This document shows positions 8,566 to 16,748 of a DNA stretch of 62,583 nt, piece after piece. The DNA is from Rhodospirillales bacterium (GTDB lineage Bacteria; Pseudomonadota; Alphaproteobacteria; Rhodospirillales; Shumkoniaceae), in NCBI GenBank assembly GCA_018432935.1, contig JAHDSF010000026.1, forward strand, positions 1-62,583, given 5' to 3'. Within the stretch, counting starts at the first letter, position 1. Each line of letters begins with the position of its first letter. The translations under genes and the position numbers were made by a program. The notes under the pieces were generated by a model. It was not told the origin of the DNA. It saw nothing but the letters and a program-made list of their open reading frames with translations, and did not search any database.

Positions 8566-9039
8566 TCACCCGGGGCGGCGGCCCGGGCGCTTGATCGTCA
8601 GCACCTCGATCGCGTCATGCAGGTCGGCGGCCGAGGAGATGGCGATCTTCAACCATTTCCCGTCGTGGTATGTCGCGGTCGCATCGTAGAGCCCGACCAG
8701 CCTGGGATTGAGGCTGCCGCGCCGCGCCTCGAACTTCTCCCGCTCGGCGGCGCCGAGGACGATCACGACGGAGAACAGGCGGTACTCGGGCACGAAGGTG
8801 CAGAAGGCGCGCGACTTCTTGTAGCGCAGCGACCAGCCATGCTTCCTGCCGCCAAAAAGCCATTCCGGGGTGAACACTCCGGGATGGCGGCGTTCGATCC
8901 AGTCCTGGAGCGCCGTCCACTGCTCGAAGGCGTCGGGTCCGATCCAGCCGCGGACGGTCTCGCCGGTGGGGACAACGGAGCCGTCCGCCAGCCGCGCCCC
9001 GACTTGGGGCATCTTTGCCAAGGTCTTCGCTCCGCCCAT
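8566..9039 (-). CDS. DUF3788 family protein
   Basis: A 157-residue protein of the DUF3788 family, function unknown. Typical features are the FEQWTALQDWIERRHPGVFTPEW segment, the HGWSLRYKKSRAFCTFVPEY core with conserved Trp, Arg and Lys, the VVIVLGAAEREKFE segment and the C-terminal YHDGKWLKI strand. The start at 9039 (MGGAKTLAKM) was chosen because residues further upstream are low-complexity and lie within non-coding sequence. The ribosome binding site is weak, so a start at Met10 is possible. It is in the same direction as rtcB, 254 bp upstream of it. Confidence 0.75.
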   Translation of the reverse strand: MGGAKTLAKMPQVGARLADGSVVPTGETVRGWIGPDAFEQWTALQDWIERRHPGVFTPEWLFGGRKHGWSLRYKKSRAFCTFVPEYRLFSVVIVLGAAEREKFEARRGSLNPRLVGLYDATATYHDGKWLKIAISSAADLHDAIEVLTIKRPGRRPG

Positions 9040-9170
9040 CGATCTGCCGCCGTCCTCCGGCTTCCGTTCCTTTCGCCAAGGTAGCACGAGCCGCACGGGA
9101 CCGCATCCCGCACGGGTGCCCCTTCCCGGCGGCCTGGAGTCCCCTGTGATCGGGTTGATGCACGATAAGG

Positions 9171-9277
9171 CCCCCCTCACCCCATCCCTCTCCCCGCCAA
9201 CGCGGGGCGAGGGGGCTCAGGTTTCTCCTCCCTCGCCCCCTTCTTTGGGGGAGAGGGGCGGGGTGAGGGGGGGGGGC
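9171..9277. repeat. palindromic intergenic repeat (REP/BIME-like)
   Basis: An imperfect palindrome of about 107 bp made of two hairpin units. The outer arms are CCCTCACCCC and GGGGTGAGGG. Inside are CCTCTCCCCGCC with GCGGGGCGAGG on the left and CCTCGCCCCC with GGGGGAGAGG on the right. Such CTCACCC/CTCTCCCC palindromes are common multicopy intergenic elements in high-GC proteobacteria. It lies between the starts or ends of convergent or co-oriented minus-strand genes at 9039 and 9333 and may also act as a transcription end or RNA-stability element. Confidence 0.75.
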
Positions 9278-9332
9278 CGGAAGCCCCAGCTCAAGTGCAA
9301 AACGCTCCAACGTTCGTCAGGACATCCCCCGT

Positions 9333-10016
9333 TCACCGCCGCATCACGTTCCAGTCCACCCTTCCCGCGATGCCGTCGAGCCGGCGCAGGTTCGAGGCCT
9401 GCCAGATCTGCCACGGCGCGGCGCCGAAGGCGGGCTCGCGGAACAGGCTGCGCAGCCACAGCGGGCGCGTCACCCGCGCGCTGACCTGATAGGCCTCGTC
9501 GAAGTCCTCGGTGAGGTAGAGCAGCACCGGCCGGCCGTAGTGCGCCTCGACCTCGGCGATGAAGTCGGCAAGCTCGGCGTGGAAGGCCTCGACCGATACC
9601 GCGCGGGCGCAGTTGCCGGTGTACTCGAGATCGACGGCCGGCGGCAGCGCGCCCGCATCGGCCGGCACCGCGGCGATGAAGTTCGCCGCCTGCTCGCGCC
9701 CCGGGCGGCAGAGGGTGAAGAAGTGGTAGGCGCCGCGCTCGATCCCCGCCTCGGCGGCGCCGCGCCAGTTGTCGGCGAAGCGGGAATCCCGGTGGTCGCC
9801 GCCCTCGCTCGCCTTGATGTAGGCGAAGGCGACGCCCTGGGCCCGCAGTCGCGGCCAGTCGATCGCCCCCTGGTGGTGCGAGACGTCGATCCCCTGCACC
9901 GGGAAGCGGCGCGCCGACGGCTGCCAGTGGGGCGCGTAGAGCGCGAGCCCGAGGGCGGCGACCACGATGACGCCGAGAGCGAGGACTGCCGTGGTCGCGA
10001 CGGAAGGTTTTCTCAT
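9333..10016 (-). CDS. membrane-anchored GH25 family lysozyme
   Basis: A 227-residue glycoside hydrolase of family 25 (N,O-diacetylmuramidase type) that would cut the glycan chain of peptidoglycan in the periplasm. Residues 8-28 form one N-terminal membrane segment or signal anchor. The catalytic barrel begins with GIDVSHHQG (Asp44) and continues with AYIKASEG, GAYHFF and PAVDLEY (Asp129 and Glu131, the catalytic pair). It ends with WQIWQAS and DWNVM, as in other GH25 members. Length is complete for a single domain. The gene stands alone; the ribosome binding site is weak. Confidence 0.9.
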   Translation of the reverse strand: MRKPSVATTAVLALGVIVVAALGLALYAPHWQPSARRFPVQGIDVSHHQGAIDWPRLRAQGVAFAYIKASEGGDHRDSRFADNWRGAAEAGIERGAYHFFTLCRPGREQAANFIAAVPADAGALPPAVDLEYTGNCARAVSVEAFHAELADFIAEVEAHYGRPVLLYLTEDFDEAYQVSARVTRPLWLRSLFREPAFGAAPWQIWQASNLRRLDGIAGRVDWNVMRR

Positions 10017-10170
10017 GCGTCGGCCGCGTGTGCCAGGGGTGCGGCGACAGCTTACACGATCGGACCAGCCGTTGCCTGCCTGGACAACGCCAGGAGGTTG
10101 AGCTCGGCGCGACAGGGATCACTTATATTCGGCTTGTCGCCGTCCCTCGAACAGGACAGGAGCGTCCCCG

Positions 10171-10680
10171 ATGCCGGCCTCGCCATCCCCTGCCTCTGCA
10201 TCCCTGGGCACCGAGCTGGACGGGTTGATCCGGCGCGCGGCGGAGGCGAACGCGGCGCTCATGCGCGGCGACATCCGGAGCTACCGCGAGCTGATCGCAT
10301 ACACCGACGATTTCACGCTGATGTCGCCGTTCGGCGGCGTCCCCACCCGCGCGGCCGACCTGACGCCGGAGCGCATCGAGGCGATGGGTCGCTTCTTCCG
10401 GAACGGCACCTTCGAGCAGGAGGTAGTGCAGGCCTACGCCTCCGCCGACATGGTCGTCCTCGCGCTGATCGAGCGCCAGACCGTCGAGGTGGGCGGCCTG
10501 CCCGCCCAGGACTGGGCGCTGCGGGTCACCCTGGTGTTTCGCCGCGAGGGCGGCGCATGGCGGCTGGCGCACCGCCACGCCGACCCCCTCGTCCACGGCG
10601 TCAGCCTGGAGGAGGCCGCCGCCCTGGCACGGGGCGCGCCGTCGCCAGGCGCCGAGCTCTCCCCGCCGGCCGCGGAGTGA
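10171..10680 (+). CDS. NTF2-like / SnoaL (DUF4440-like) domain protein
   Basis: A 169-residue soluble protein with one NTF2-like domain. It has an N-terminal helix ELDGLIRRAAEANAALMRGD, a DDFTLMSPFGG strand typical of this superfamily, and closing strands VTLVFRREGGAWRLAHRHAD. The C-terminal 30 residues are Ala/Pro-rich and probably disordered. AGGAGC precedes the ATG. The stop is 5 bp from the next start, so it forms an operon with the DUF1801 gene. The role is unknown. Confidence 0.8.
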   Translation: MPASPSPASASLGTELDGLIRRAAEANAALMRGDIRSYRELIAYTDDFTLMSPFGGVPTRAADLTPERIEAMGRFFRNGTFEQEVVQAYASADMVVLALIERQTVEVGGLPAQDWALRVTLVFRREGGAWRLAHRHADPLVHGVSLEEAAALARGAPSPGAELSPPAAE

Positions 10681-10685
10681 CTGCG

Positions 10686-11114
10686 ATGGCCGACAAGAAA
10701 GCCAACGCTGCCAAGCCCACCCTGCTGGCCGGCGGCAACCCGCAGATCGCGAAGGCCGACGGCGACGCCCCCGTCCAGGCCTACATCGCGGCCATGCCGG
10801 GGTGGAAGCGCGAGGTCGGCCGCCGCCTCGACGCCCTCGTCGTCCGCGCCGTCCCCGGCGTGCGCAAGGCGGTCAAGTGGAACTCGCCCTTCTACGGCAT
10901 CGAAGGCCGCGGCTGGTTCCTCAGCTTCCATTGCTTCACGAGGTACGTGAAGGTGACGTTCTTCCGCGGCACCTCGCTGGATCCCGTCCCGCCGGGCGCC
11001 TCCAAGCACCCGGAGGTGCGCTATCTCGACATTCCCGAGGACGGCCGGATCGAGGAGGCGCAACTGGAGGACTGGATCCGACAGGCGGCCGCCCTGCCGG
11101 GTTGGGTGCCGTAG
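10686..11114 (+). CDS. DUF1801 domain-containing protein
   Basis: A 142-residue DUF1801 (YdhG-like) protein. The core is PVQAYIAAMPGWKREVGRRLDALV, VPGVRKAVKWNSPFYGIEGRGWF, a strand with VKVTFFRG, and the C-terminal helix after EEAQLEDWIRQA. Members are small cytoplasmic proteins with a Tyr/Phe-rich pocket and no established reaction. It begins 5 bp after the preceding stop and is translated from the same message. Confidence 0.85.
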   Translation: MADKKANAAKPTLLAGGNPQIAKADGDAPVQAYIAAMPGWKREVGRRLDALVVRAVPGVRKAVKWNSPFYGIEGRGWFLSFHCFTRYVKVTFFRGTSLDPVPPGASKHPEVRYLDIPEDGRIEEAQLEDWIRQAAALPGWVP

Positions 11115-11172
11115 CGACGGTACCGCTTCACCGACGCCTGGGTCAGGCAGGGCCGGGGATCGCCTGGGCCCG

Positions 11173-11565
11173 CTACTCCTCGAAGCGGCTTGAGGCGTCG
11201 CGGTTGCGCTCGTAGCGCCGGATGACCGGAAACGGCGGCAGCCAGGACTCGCGACGGACCGTCCACAGCTCGTAGGTCGGTTGCAGCTGGTCGGGGGCAT
11301 CCAGCGATCCCAGGTTGACCTCGATCTCATCCCTGCTGCGCGAGAACACCGACGAGCCGCAGCGCGGGCAGAAGAACCGGCCGGCGTAGTCGCGCGTCTC
11401 GCCCTCCACCGCCACCGCGTCCTGCGGGAAGATCGCCGAGGCGTGGAACAGGGCGCCGTGATACTTGCGGCAATCGAGGCAGTGGCAGACGCCGACCCGG
11501 TAGGGGCGTCCCGAAGCCACGATGCGGACGTTGCCGCAAAGACAGCCGCCGGTGAAACGGTCCAT
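11173..11565 (-). CDS. GFA family zinc-binding protein
   Basis: A 130-residue protein of the glutathione-dependent formaldehyde-activating (GFA, CENP-V) fold. The two zinc sites are visible: CLCGNV near residue 8, CHCLDC near residue 27 and CPRCGSSVFS near residue 66. The C-terminal segment with LDAPDQLQPTYELW and a Trp-Leu-Pro motif is usual for the family. Most homologues have no proven activity. GAGGAG precedes the ATG at 11565. It is convergent with the DUF1801 gene. Confidence 0.9.
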   Translation of the reverse strand: MDRFTGGCLCGNVRIVASGRPYRVGVCHCLDCRKYHGALFHASAIFPQDAVAVEGETRDYAGRFFCPRCGSSVFSRSRDEIEVNLGSLDAPDQLQPTYELWTVRRESWLPPFPVIRRYERNRDASSRFEE

Positions 11566-11733
11566 GCGTAAGTCTCCTCTGGAGCCGGGGGATCCAAATC
11601 TCTAGGCCGAAGGATGCGCTCCCTGCAAGATCGGGCTGACCTGGCCCCCCTAACGCCCTTACCGCCGCACGCGACGAGCCTGTGTGGAAGAATTGAACCC
11701 CGACACGGCCCTGAATCACGGGGGGTGCAGGGC

Positions 11734-12084
11734 TCAACCGAGCGCTTCCTGCCAATGGGGGTATGTGACATAGGCGGTCACTGCGCCTTGCTCATGGGAG
11801 CGGATGACGACCGATTCACCCTTGGGCATGTGAATGATCTCGCCGGGGCCGGCGGTAACCGTGCCGGCGTCGGTCGAGACCGAAAGCCGCCCCTCCAGGA
11901 CAACCATGACGTCGTCGACCGCGAGCCTCTCCTCAAGGCTCTGGTTGGGACCGTAGCGGCCAAAGCCGACGGTGATCCGCGCTCCGTGGCGCTGGTCGAT
12001 CATATTGCTTGCGAAGACATCTCCATCCTGTCCGGGCGAGCGCTCGAACGATGCATCGGTGATGGCAAACTTGCGGACGTTCAT
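11734..12084 (-). CDS. cupin domain protein, EutQ-like
   Basis: A 116-residue single cupin barrel. Motif 1 is GFGRYGPNQSLEERLAVDDVMVVLEG (about residues 45-68), with Glu in place of the usual second His. Motif 2 is AGPGEIIHMPKGESV (about 80-94). The sequence resembles the C-terminal cupin of EutQ and related stand-alone cupins, without any eut genes near. The ATG at 12084 is preceded by AAGGAAG at good spacing, which argues against longer in-frame extensions to 12462. The substrate is unknown. Confidence 0.75.
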   Translation of the reverse strand: MNVRKFAITDASFERSPGQDGDVFASNMIDQRHGARITVGFGRYGPNQSLEERLAVDDVMVVLEGRLSVSTDAGTVTAGPGEIIHMPKGESVVIRSHEQGAVTAYVTYPHWQEALG

Positions 12085-12467
12085 GAAGAATCGCTTCCTT
12101 CTGCAGGTTGCAGTGCGTACATCCGAAGCCTTCCTGGGGGTGGCGTCTTTCACGCCAACGCAGGCTTCTCCCGATCTCGATATCGCGTTGACGGGGAACT
12201 TGGGCATCGGCGCCCGGGCTGGCCACTCCTGCCTCTTCGGCGATGCCGCCGATAGCCGATCGTCGTGAACCGGCTTGGCCAGAACTCCCGCGTCCGATTG
12301 CGGTCGCCGGGACCCTCCCTGCAGGCCACCCTTTCGGCGAGGTTTCCAGGCAACGCCTAACCTGTGGTTGCTCTCCCGAATGGCGTCCCCCTCTCCCTTG
12401 AACAGGGAACGACCGCGATCCGATGTGCAGGGCCGACCGGTTCCAGTCGAGGGGAGAGGCATCTGCC
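12085..12467. other. divergent intergenic region, no gene seen
   Basis: These 383 bp separate the divergent cupin and alpha/beta-hydrolase genes. Open frames on both strands here have no ribosome binding sites and no recognisable protein features. They read as out-of-frame extensions of the flanking genes. The region should hold two promoters. No clear palindrome or riboswitch-like structure was recognised by eye. Confidence 0.5.
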
Positions 12468-13292
12468 ATGAGCACGATCACCACCAAGGACGGCACGGAG
12501 ATCTTCTACAAGGACTGGGGGGCGGGCCAGCCGATCGTCTTCCACCATGGCTGGCCGCTCAGCGCCGACGACTGGGACAACCAGATGCTGTTCTTTCTCG
12601 AGAAGGGCTACCGGGTGATCGCGCACGATCGTCGGGGCCACGGGCGTTCGGCGCAGACGGCGGACGGCAACGACATGGACACCTACGCGGCCGATGTCGC
12701 CGAACTCGCCGCTGCGCTGGATCTCCGCGATGCCGTCCATATCGGCCATTCGACCGGCGGCGGGGAGGTCTGCCGCTACGTGGCCCGACACGGCCAGGGA
12801 CGCGTGGCAAAGGCGGTTCTGATCGGTGCCGTGCCGCCGATCATGGTCAGGTCCGACAGGAATCCCGGCGGAACGCCGATCGAGGCGTTCGACGGCTTTC
12901 GTGCAGCGCTGGTCGCGAACCGCGCCCAGTTCTTCCTCGATGTGCCGAGCGGGCCGTTCTACGGCTTCAACCGGCCTGGCGCGAAAGTGTCGCAAGGCTT
13001 GATCGAGAACTGGTGGCGTCAGGGCATGATGGGCGGCGCCAAGGCACACTACGACTGCATCAAGGCGTTCTCCGAAACCGACTTCACCGAGGACCTGAAG
13101 CAAATCGAGGTGCCGGTCCTCATCATGCACGGCGACGACGATCAGATCGTGCCCATAGCGGACTCGGCCCAGTTGGCGATCAAGCTGGTGAAGAACGGAA
13201 AGCTCACGGTATACCCGGGACTGCCGCACGGCCTGTGCAGCACACACCCTGGGACCGTCAATCCCGATCTTCTCGCGTTCATCCGGAGCTGA
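12468..13292 (+). CDS. alpha/beta hydrolase, cofactor-free haloperoxidase/arylesterase type
   Basis: A 274-residue alpha/beta hydrolase of the non-heme chloroperoxidase/perhydrolase group. It begins with the typical [13 protein letters not shown] and [16 protein letters not shown]. The nucleophile is Ser in GHSTGGGE (about residue 98), the acid is Asp in [10 protein letters not shown] (about residue 226) and the base is His in [11 protein letters not shown] (about residue 255). GAGGGGAGAGG before the ATG at 12468 fixes the start. The natural substrate is probably an ester; halogenation by such enzymes is a side reaction via peracids. Confidence 0.9.
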   Translation: MSTITTKDGTEIFYKDWGAGQPIVFHHGWPLSADDWDNQMLFFLEKGYRVIAHDRRGHGRSAQTADGNDMDTYAADVAELAAALDLRDAVHIGHSTGGGEVCRYVARHGQGRVAKAVLIGAVPPIMVRSDRNPGGTPIEAFDGFRAALVANRAQFFLDVPSGPFYGFNRPGAKVSQGLIENWWRQGMMGGAKAHYDCIKAFSETDFTEDLKQIEVPVLIMHGDDDQIVPIADSAQLAIKLVKNGKLTVYPGLPHGLCSTHPGTVNPDLLAFIRS

Positions 13293-13409
13293 CGTCGGCG
13301 CCCGGAGGGCGGCGGATCGCGTTCTCGCGCGCTTCGGTCCATTTAGGCGTTGCGTAATGTTCGGCATGCTCCTTAGATGCCTGCCTTCCCGACAAGGATC
13401 GAGGCTGCC

Positions 13410-15038
13410 GTGTTCTCGCGCCTGCCCCTTACGACCAAGTTCGTGGCCATCGTCTGCGCGGCCCTGACCGGTTTGCTGGCAGTGGCAGGTGCCGCCCTCC
13501 TTCACCTTCCCGATGCGCACGTGCTGGGGCTGGCCGCTGCAAGCGCGCTGGTGGTGATCGGCCTGTGCGTGTCGGCGGTGCGCGGGCTGTCCGGCTCGCT
13601 CGCGCGGCTGCTCGAGGACATCGGGCGGATCGCCGCGGGAGATGCTTGCGTCGGCTCGTCCGACCGCAGGGACGAGATCGGCGCGATCGCACGGGCATTG
13701 TCGGCGCTGGGTGAGACCGTGGCGCGGTCACGAAGCACGTGCCAGCCCGGGCCGGCCAGCCCCGCCGAGCAGGAACAGGCTCCGGCCCGGCAGGGTGGCC
13801 TGATCGACGAGTTCAACGGCAAGATGGTCGGAGTGATCGAGACGGTGATGACCTCGGTGGCAAAGCTGGAGGCCAACGCCCAGGAGCTTTCGGCCGTCGC
13901 CGATCAGACCGGACGCCAGGCGACCGCGGTGGCGGCGGCCAGCGAACAGGCTGCCGCCGGCGTGCAGACCGTGGCGGCAGCGTCGGAGGAGTTGGCGACC
14001 TCCAGCCGCGAGATCGCCCATCAGGTCGAACGGGCGAGCATGATCGCCCAGAGCGCCGCGACCGAGGCCCACAACAGCGACCACCTGGTGCGCGGGCTGG
14101 CCGAGGCGGCGGAGAGAATCGGCAATGTGGTGAAGCTGATCAACGACATCGCCGGCCAGACCAACCTGCTGGCGTTGAACGCGACCATCGAGGCGGCACG
14201 CGCCGGCGAGGCGGGCAAGGGGTTCGCGGTGGTCGCCAACGAGGTCAAGCATCTGGCCAACCAGACGGCCAGGGCCACCGGCGAGATCAGCTCCCAGGTC
14301 GGCGAGGTGCAGCAGCGGACGGCACAGGCGGTGGACGCGATCGGGCGCATTTCGACCGTGATCCAGGAGATGGACCAGATTGCGGGATCCATCGCCGCGG
14401 CGGTCGAAGAGCAAGGGGCGGCGACCCGGGAGATCACGCGCAACATCCACGAGGCCCATTCCGGTACCGCCGAGGTGGCCCGCAACGTCGCCGGCGTCAG
14501 CGCCGGGGCAAGCCAGAGCTCCGGGGCCGCGTCCGAGGTCCTGAAATCGGCGAAGGACCTGACGGGCGAAGCGGAAGCGATGCGCGCCGCCGCGGACAAT
14601 TTCCTGATCCGGCTGCAAAGCGGCGGCGCCACGCTCGAATGGGGGCCGGCGTGGATTTCCGGGCACCCGGTGATCGACGCCGATCACAAGATGCTGGTCC
14701 AGTACGTCAACGATCTGAACGACGCCATGTTGAAGGGCGTCGGGCGGGAGATCGCCACCGACATCCTGGGCAAGCTGGTGCGCTACACCGTCGACCACTT
14801 TGCCCGCGAAGAAGCGGTCTGGACGCGGGCCGGTCTGGACAGCCTTGCCCAGCACAAGCGGGCGCACGCGGACCTGGTCGAGAAGGTCGGCCGCTTCCAG
14901 AAGGATTTCGAGGCCGGCCGCGCGACCTTGACGACCGACCTGATGGCGTTCCTGCGCGAGTGGCTGATCAATCACGTCCTGAAAAGCGACAAGGCCGGAG
15001 TCAGGCAAATCCAGGGTGCCGCGGCGCGGTCCGCATAG
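13410..15038 (+). CDS. methyl-accepting chemotaxis protein with C-terminal hemerythrin domain
   Basis: A 542-residue chemoreceptor. Two membrane helices (about residues 10-30 and 36-58) enclose almost no periplasmic loop. They are followed by a HAMP-like segment and a long signalling coiled coil whose tip reads around residues 245-290, with the conserved hairpin containing [21 protein letters not shown]. The C-terminal 115 residues are a bacteriohemerythrin with di-iron ligands His426, His463, Glu467, His482, His486, His522 and Asp527. Sensing is therefore likely cytoplasmic, of O2 or NO, as in DcrH-type receptors. GTG at 13410 follows GAGG at 5 bp and gives the usual MFSRL N terminus; an ATG at 13377 lacks a site. 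Confidence 0.9.
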   Translation: MFSRLPLTTKFVAIVCAALTGLLAVAGAALLHLPDAHVLGLAAASALVVIGLCVSAVRGLSGSLARLLEDIGRIAAGDACVGSSDRRDEIGAIARALSALGETVARSRSTCQPGPASPAEQEQAPARQGGLIDEFNGKMVGVIETVMTSVAKLEANAQELSAVADQTGRQATAVAAASEQAAAGVQTVAAASEELATSSREIAHQVERASMIAQSAATEAHNSDHLVRGLAEAAERIGNVVKLINDIAGQTNLLALNATIEAARAGEAGKGFAVVANEVKHLANQTARATGEISSQVGEVQQRTAQAVDAIGRISTVIQEMDQIAGSIAAAVEEQGAATREITRNIHEAHSGTAEVARNVAGVSAGASQSSGAASEVLKSAKDLTGEAEAMRAAADNFLIRLQSGGATLEWGPAWISGHPVIDADHKMLVQYVNDLNDAMLKGVGREIATDILGKLVRYTVDHFAREEAVWTRAGLDSLAQHKRAHADLVEKVGRFQKDFEAGRATLTTDLMAFLREWLINHVLKSDKAGVRQIQGAAARSA

Positions 15039-15194
15039 CGGTTTCCCTCCGCTTCCCCTCATTCGCATGGCTCGGCAGCCGGCCCGGCAGGCGCGGAAAG
15101 CCTGGACATGGGCGAGGTAGAACGCCACATCATGACCGCATGGCGCGTACGGGAATGCGGTGCGCGGCACTCCATGGCGAATGGAGGAAGCGAC

Positions 15195-16748
15195 ATGACG
15201 ACGAAGCCGAAGATTCCCATCGCCCTCGGGCCGTTCCGCGCGGCGGTGTTCGACCTCGACGGCGTGCTGACGCGGACCGCCGCCGTGCATGCCGGCGCCT
15301 GGAAGCAGATGTTCGATGCCTACCTGCGAAGGCGGGCGGCCCGCGACGGCGGCGAGTTCCGTTCCTTCGCGCCGGACGACTATCGCCGCTTCGTCGACGG
15401 CAAGCCGCGCTACGAGGGGGTGCGGAGCTTTCTTGAATCCCGCGGCATCACGCTGGCGCACGGCCGTCCCGAGGACGGTCCAGACGAGGAAACGGTCTGC
15501 GGCCTGGGGAATCGGAAGAATGCGCTGTTCCGCGAGCGTATCGCCGAGGGCGGCGTCGAGGTCTTTGATGGCTCGGTCGCGTTCGTTCGCAGGCTGCGCC
15601 AACGAAGCTTTCGGACGGCGCTGGTGTCGTCAAGCCGGAATACCGACGCGGTGGTCGCCGCGGCGGGGCTGGCCGACCTCTTCGACGCCCGGGTCGACGG
15701 CGTCGCCGCGGCTCGGCTTGGCCTCAAGGGCAAGCCCGATCCCGACGTCTTCCGCCACGCTGCCGATCTGATCGGAGTCCTTCCGGCGCAGGCGATCGCG
15801 GTCGAGGACGCGACGGCGGGGGTCGAGGCCGCCCGCGCGGCCGGCTTCGGGCTGGTGGTCGGCATCGACCGCAACGGCGACGGGGCGGCGCTGCGCCAGA
15901 ACGGAGCCGACATCGTCGTCGCCGATCTCGCCGATCTTGCCATCGAGGACGAAGTATTGCCGCACGCCCTGGACGGGTTCGACGAGATCGCACGGCGCCT
16001 GGAGGGCAGGCGGCTTGCCGTGTTCCTCGACTACGACGGTACCCTGACGCCGATTGTCGAGAGGCCGGAGGACGCGGTGCTGCCGGATGCCGTGCGGGCG
16101 ACCATCGCCGAGCTCGCCGCTCTCTGCACGGTCGCCATCGTCAGCGGCCGCGACCGCGCGGACGTCGAGACCATGGTCGGTCTCGACGGTCTCGTCTACG
16201 CCGGCAGTCACGGGTTCGACATCCGCGGCCCCGGCGGGCTGCGCCAGGAGCACGAACGGGCCGCCGAGTTCCTGCCTCTCCTCGACGGGGCCGAGGCGCT
16301 GTTGCGCCGCCGGCTGGACGGGGTCGCCGGCGCCCTGGTCGAGCGCAAGCGGTTCGCGATCGCCGTCCACTACCGCAGGGTCGCCGAGGCCGAGGTTGCC
16401 GCCGTCGACGCTGCCGTGGCCGAGGCCCTGACCGAGGCCGGTCCGCAGCTGCGCCGGACCGGCGGCAAGAAGATCTACGAGCTGCGCCCGAGTCTGCCCT
16501 GGGACAAGGGCAAGGCCGTGCTGTGGCTGCTGCGGACCCTGGGCCTCGACGGCCCCGACGTGGTGCCGATCTATCTCGGCGACGACGAGACGGATGAGGA
16601 TGCCTTCGCCGCGCTGCGCGACGGCGGCGGCTTCGGCATCCTGGTCGCCGCCGGGCCGCAGCCGACTGCAGCCCGCTACGTGCTGTCGGATCCGGACCAG
16701 GTCGGCGCGCTCCTGCGCCGTCTCATCGAGACGACGGCATCGCGATGA
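15195..16748 (+). CDS. fused beta-phosphoglucomutase-like HAD and trehalose-6-phosphate phosphatase
   Basis: A 517-residue two-domain protein. Residues 1-265 are a HAD phosphatase of the beta-phosphoglucomutase type (nucleophile Asp20 and acid/base Asp22 in FDLDGVLT, then SSSRNT, KGKPDPDVF and EDATAGVEAA). Residues 270-517 are an OtsB trehalose-6-phosphate phosphatase (Asp279 and Asp281 in LDYDGTLTP, then VSGRDR, and Asp463 in GDDETDEDAF). GAGGAAG precedes the ATG. The stop overlaps the GH65 start by ATGA. The order of domains matches the first two-thirds of mycobacterial OtsB1 (Rv2006). Likely role: make trehalose from its phosphate and turn beta-glucose 1-phosphate from phosphorolysis into glucose 6-phosphate. 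Confidence 0.9.
   Translation: MTTKPKIPIALGPFRAAVFDLDGVLTRTAAVHAGAWKQMFDAYLRRRAARDGGEFRSFAPDDYRRFVDGKPRYEGVRSFLESRGITLAHGRPEDGPDEETVCGLGNRKNALFRERIAEGGVEVFDGSVAFVRRLRQRSFRTALVSSSRNTDAVVAAAGLADLFDARVDGVAAARLGLKGKPDPDVFRHAADLIGVLPAQAIAVEDATAGVEAARAAGFGLVVGIDRNGDGAALRQNGADIVVADLADLAIEDEVLPHALDGFDEIARRLEGRRLAVFLDYDGTLTPIVERPEDAVLPDAVRATIAELAALCTVAIVSGRDRADVETMVGLDGLVYAGSHGFDIRGPGGLRQEHERAAEFLPLLDGAEALLRRRLDGVAGALVERKRFAIAVHYRRVAEAEVAAVDAAVAEALTEAGPQLRRTGGKKIYELRPSLPWDKGKAVLWLLRTLGLDGPDVVPIYLGDDETDEDAFAALRDGGGFGILVAAGPQPTAARYVLSDPDQVGALLRRLIETTASR

Noticed and set aside
12085-12467. Small genes in the cupin/hydrolase gap
   Set aside because: Open frames on both strands have no ribosome sites and no sequence features beyond upstream extensions of the real genes.
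13728-15602. A 624-codon frame antisense to the chemoreceptor and HAD gene
   Set aside because: It lies opposite two genes with obvious domains. Its translation is rich in Arg, Gly and His as is usual for mirror frames.
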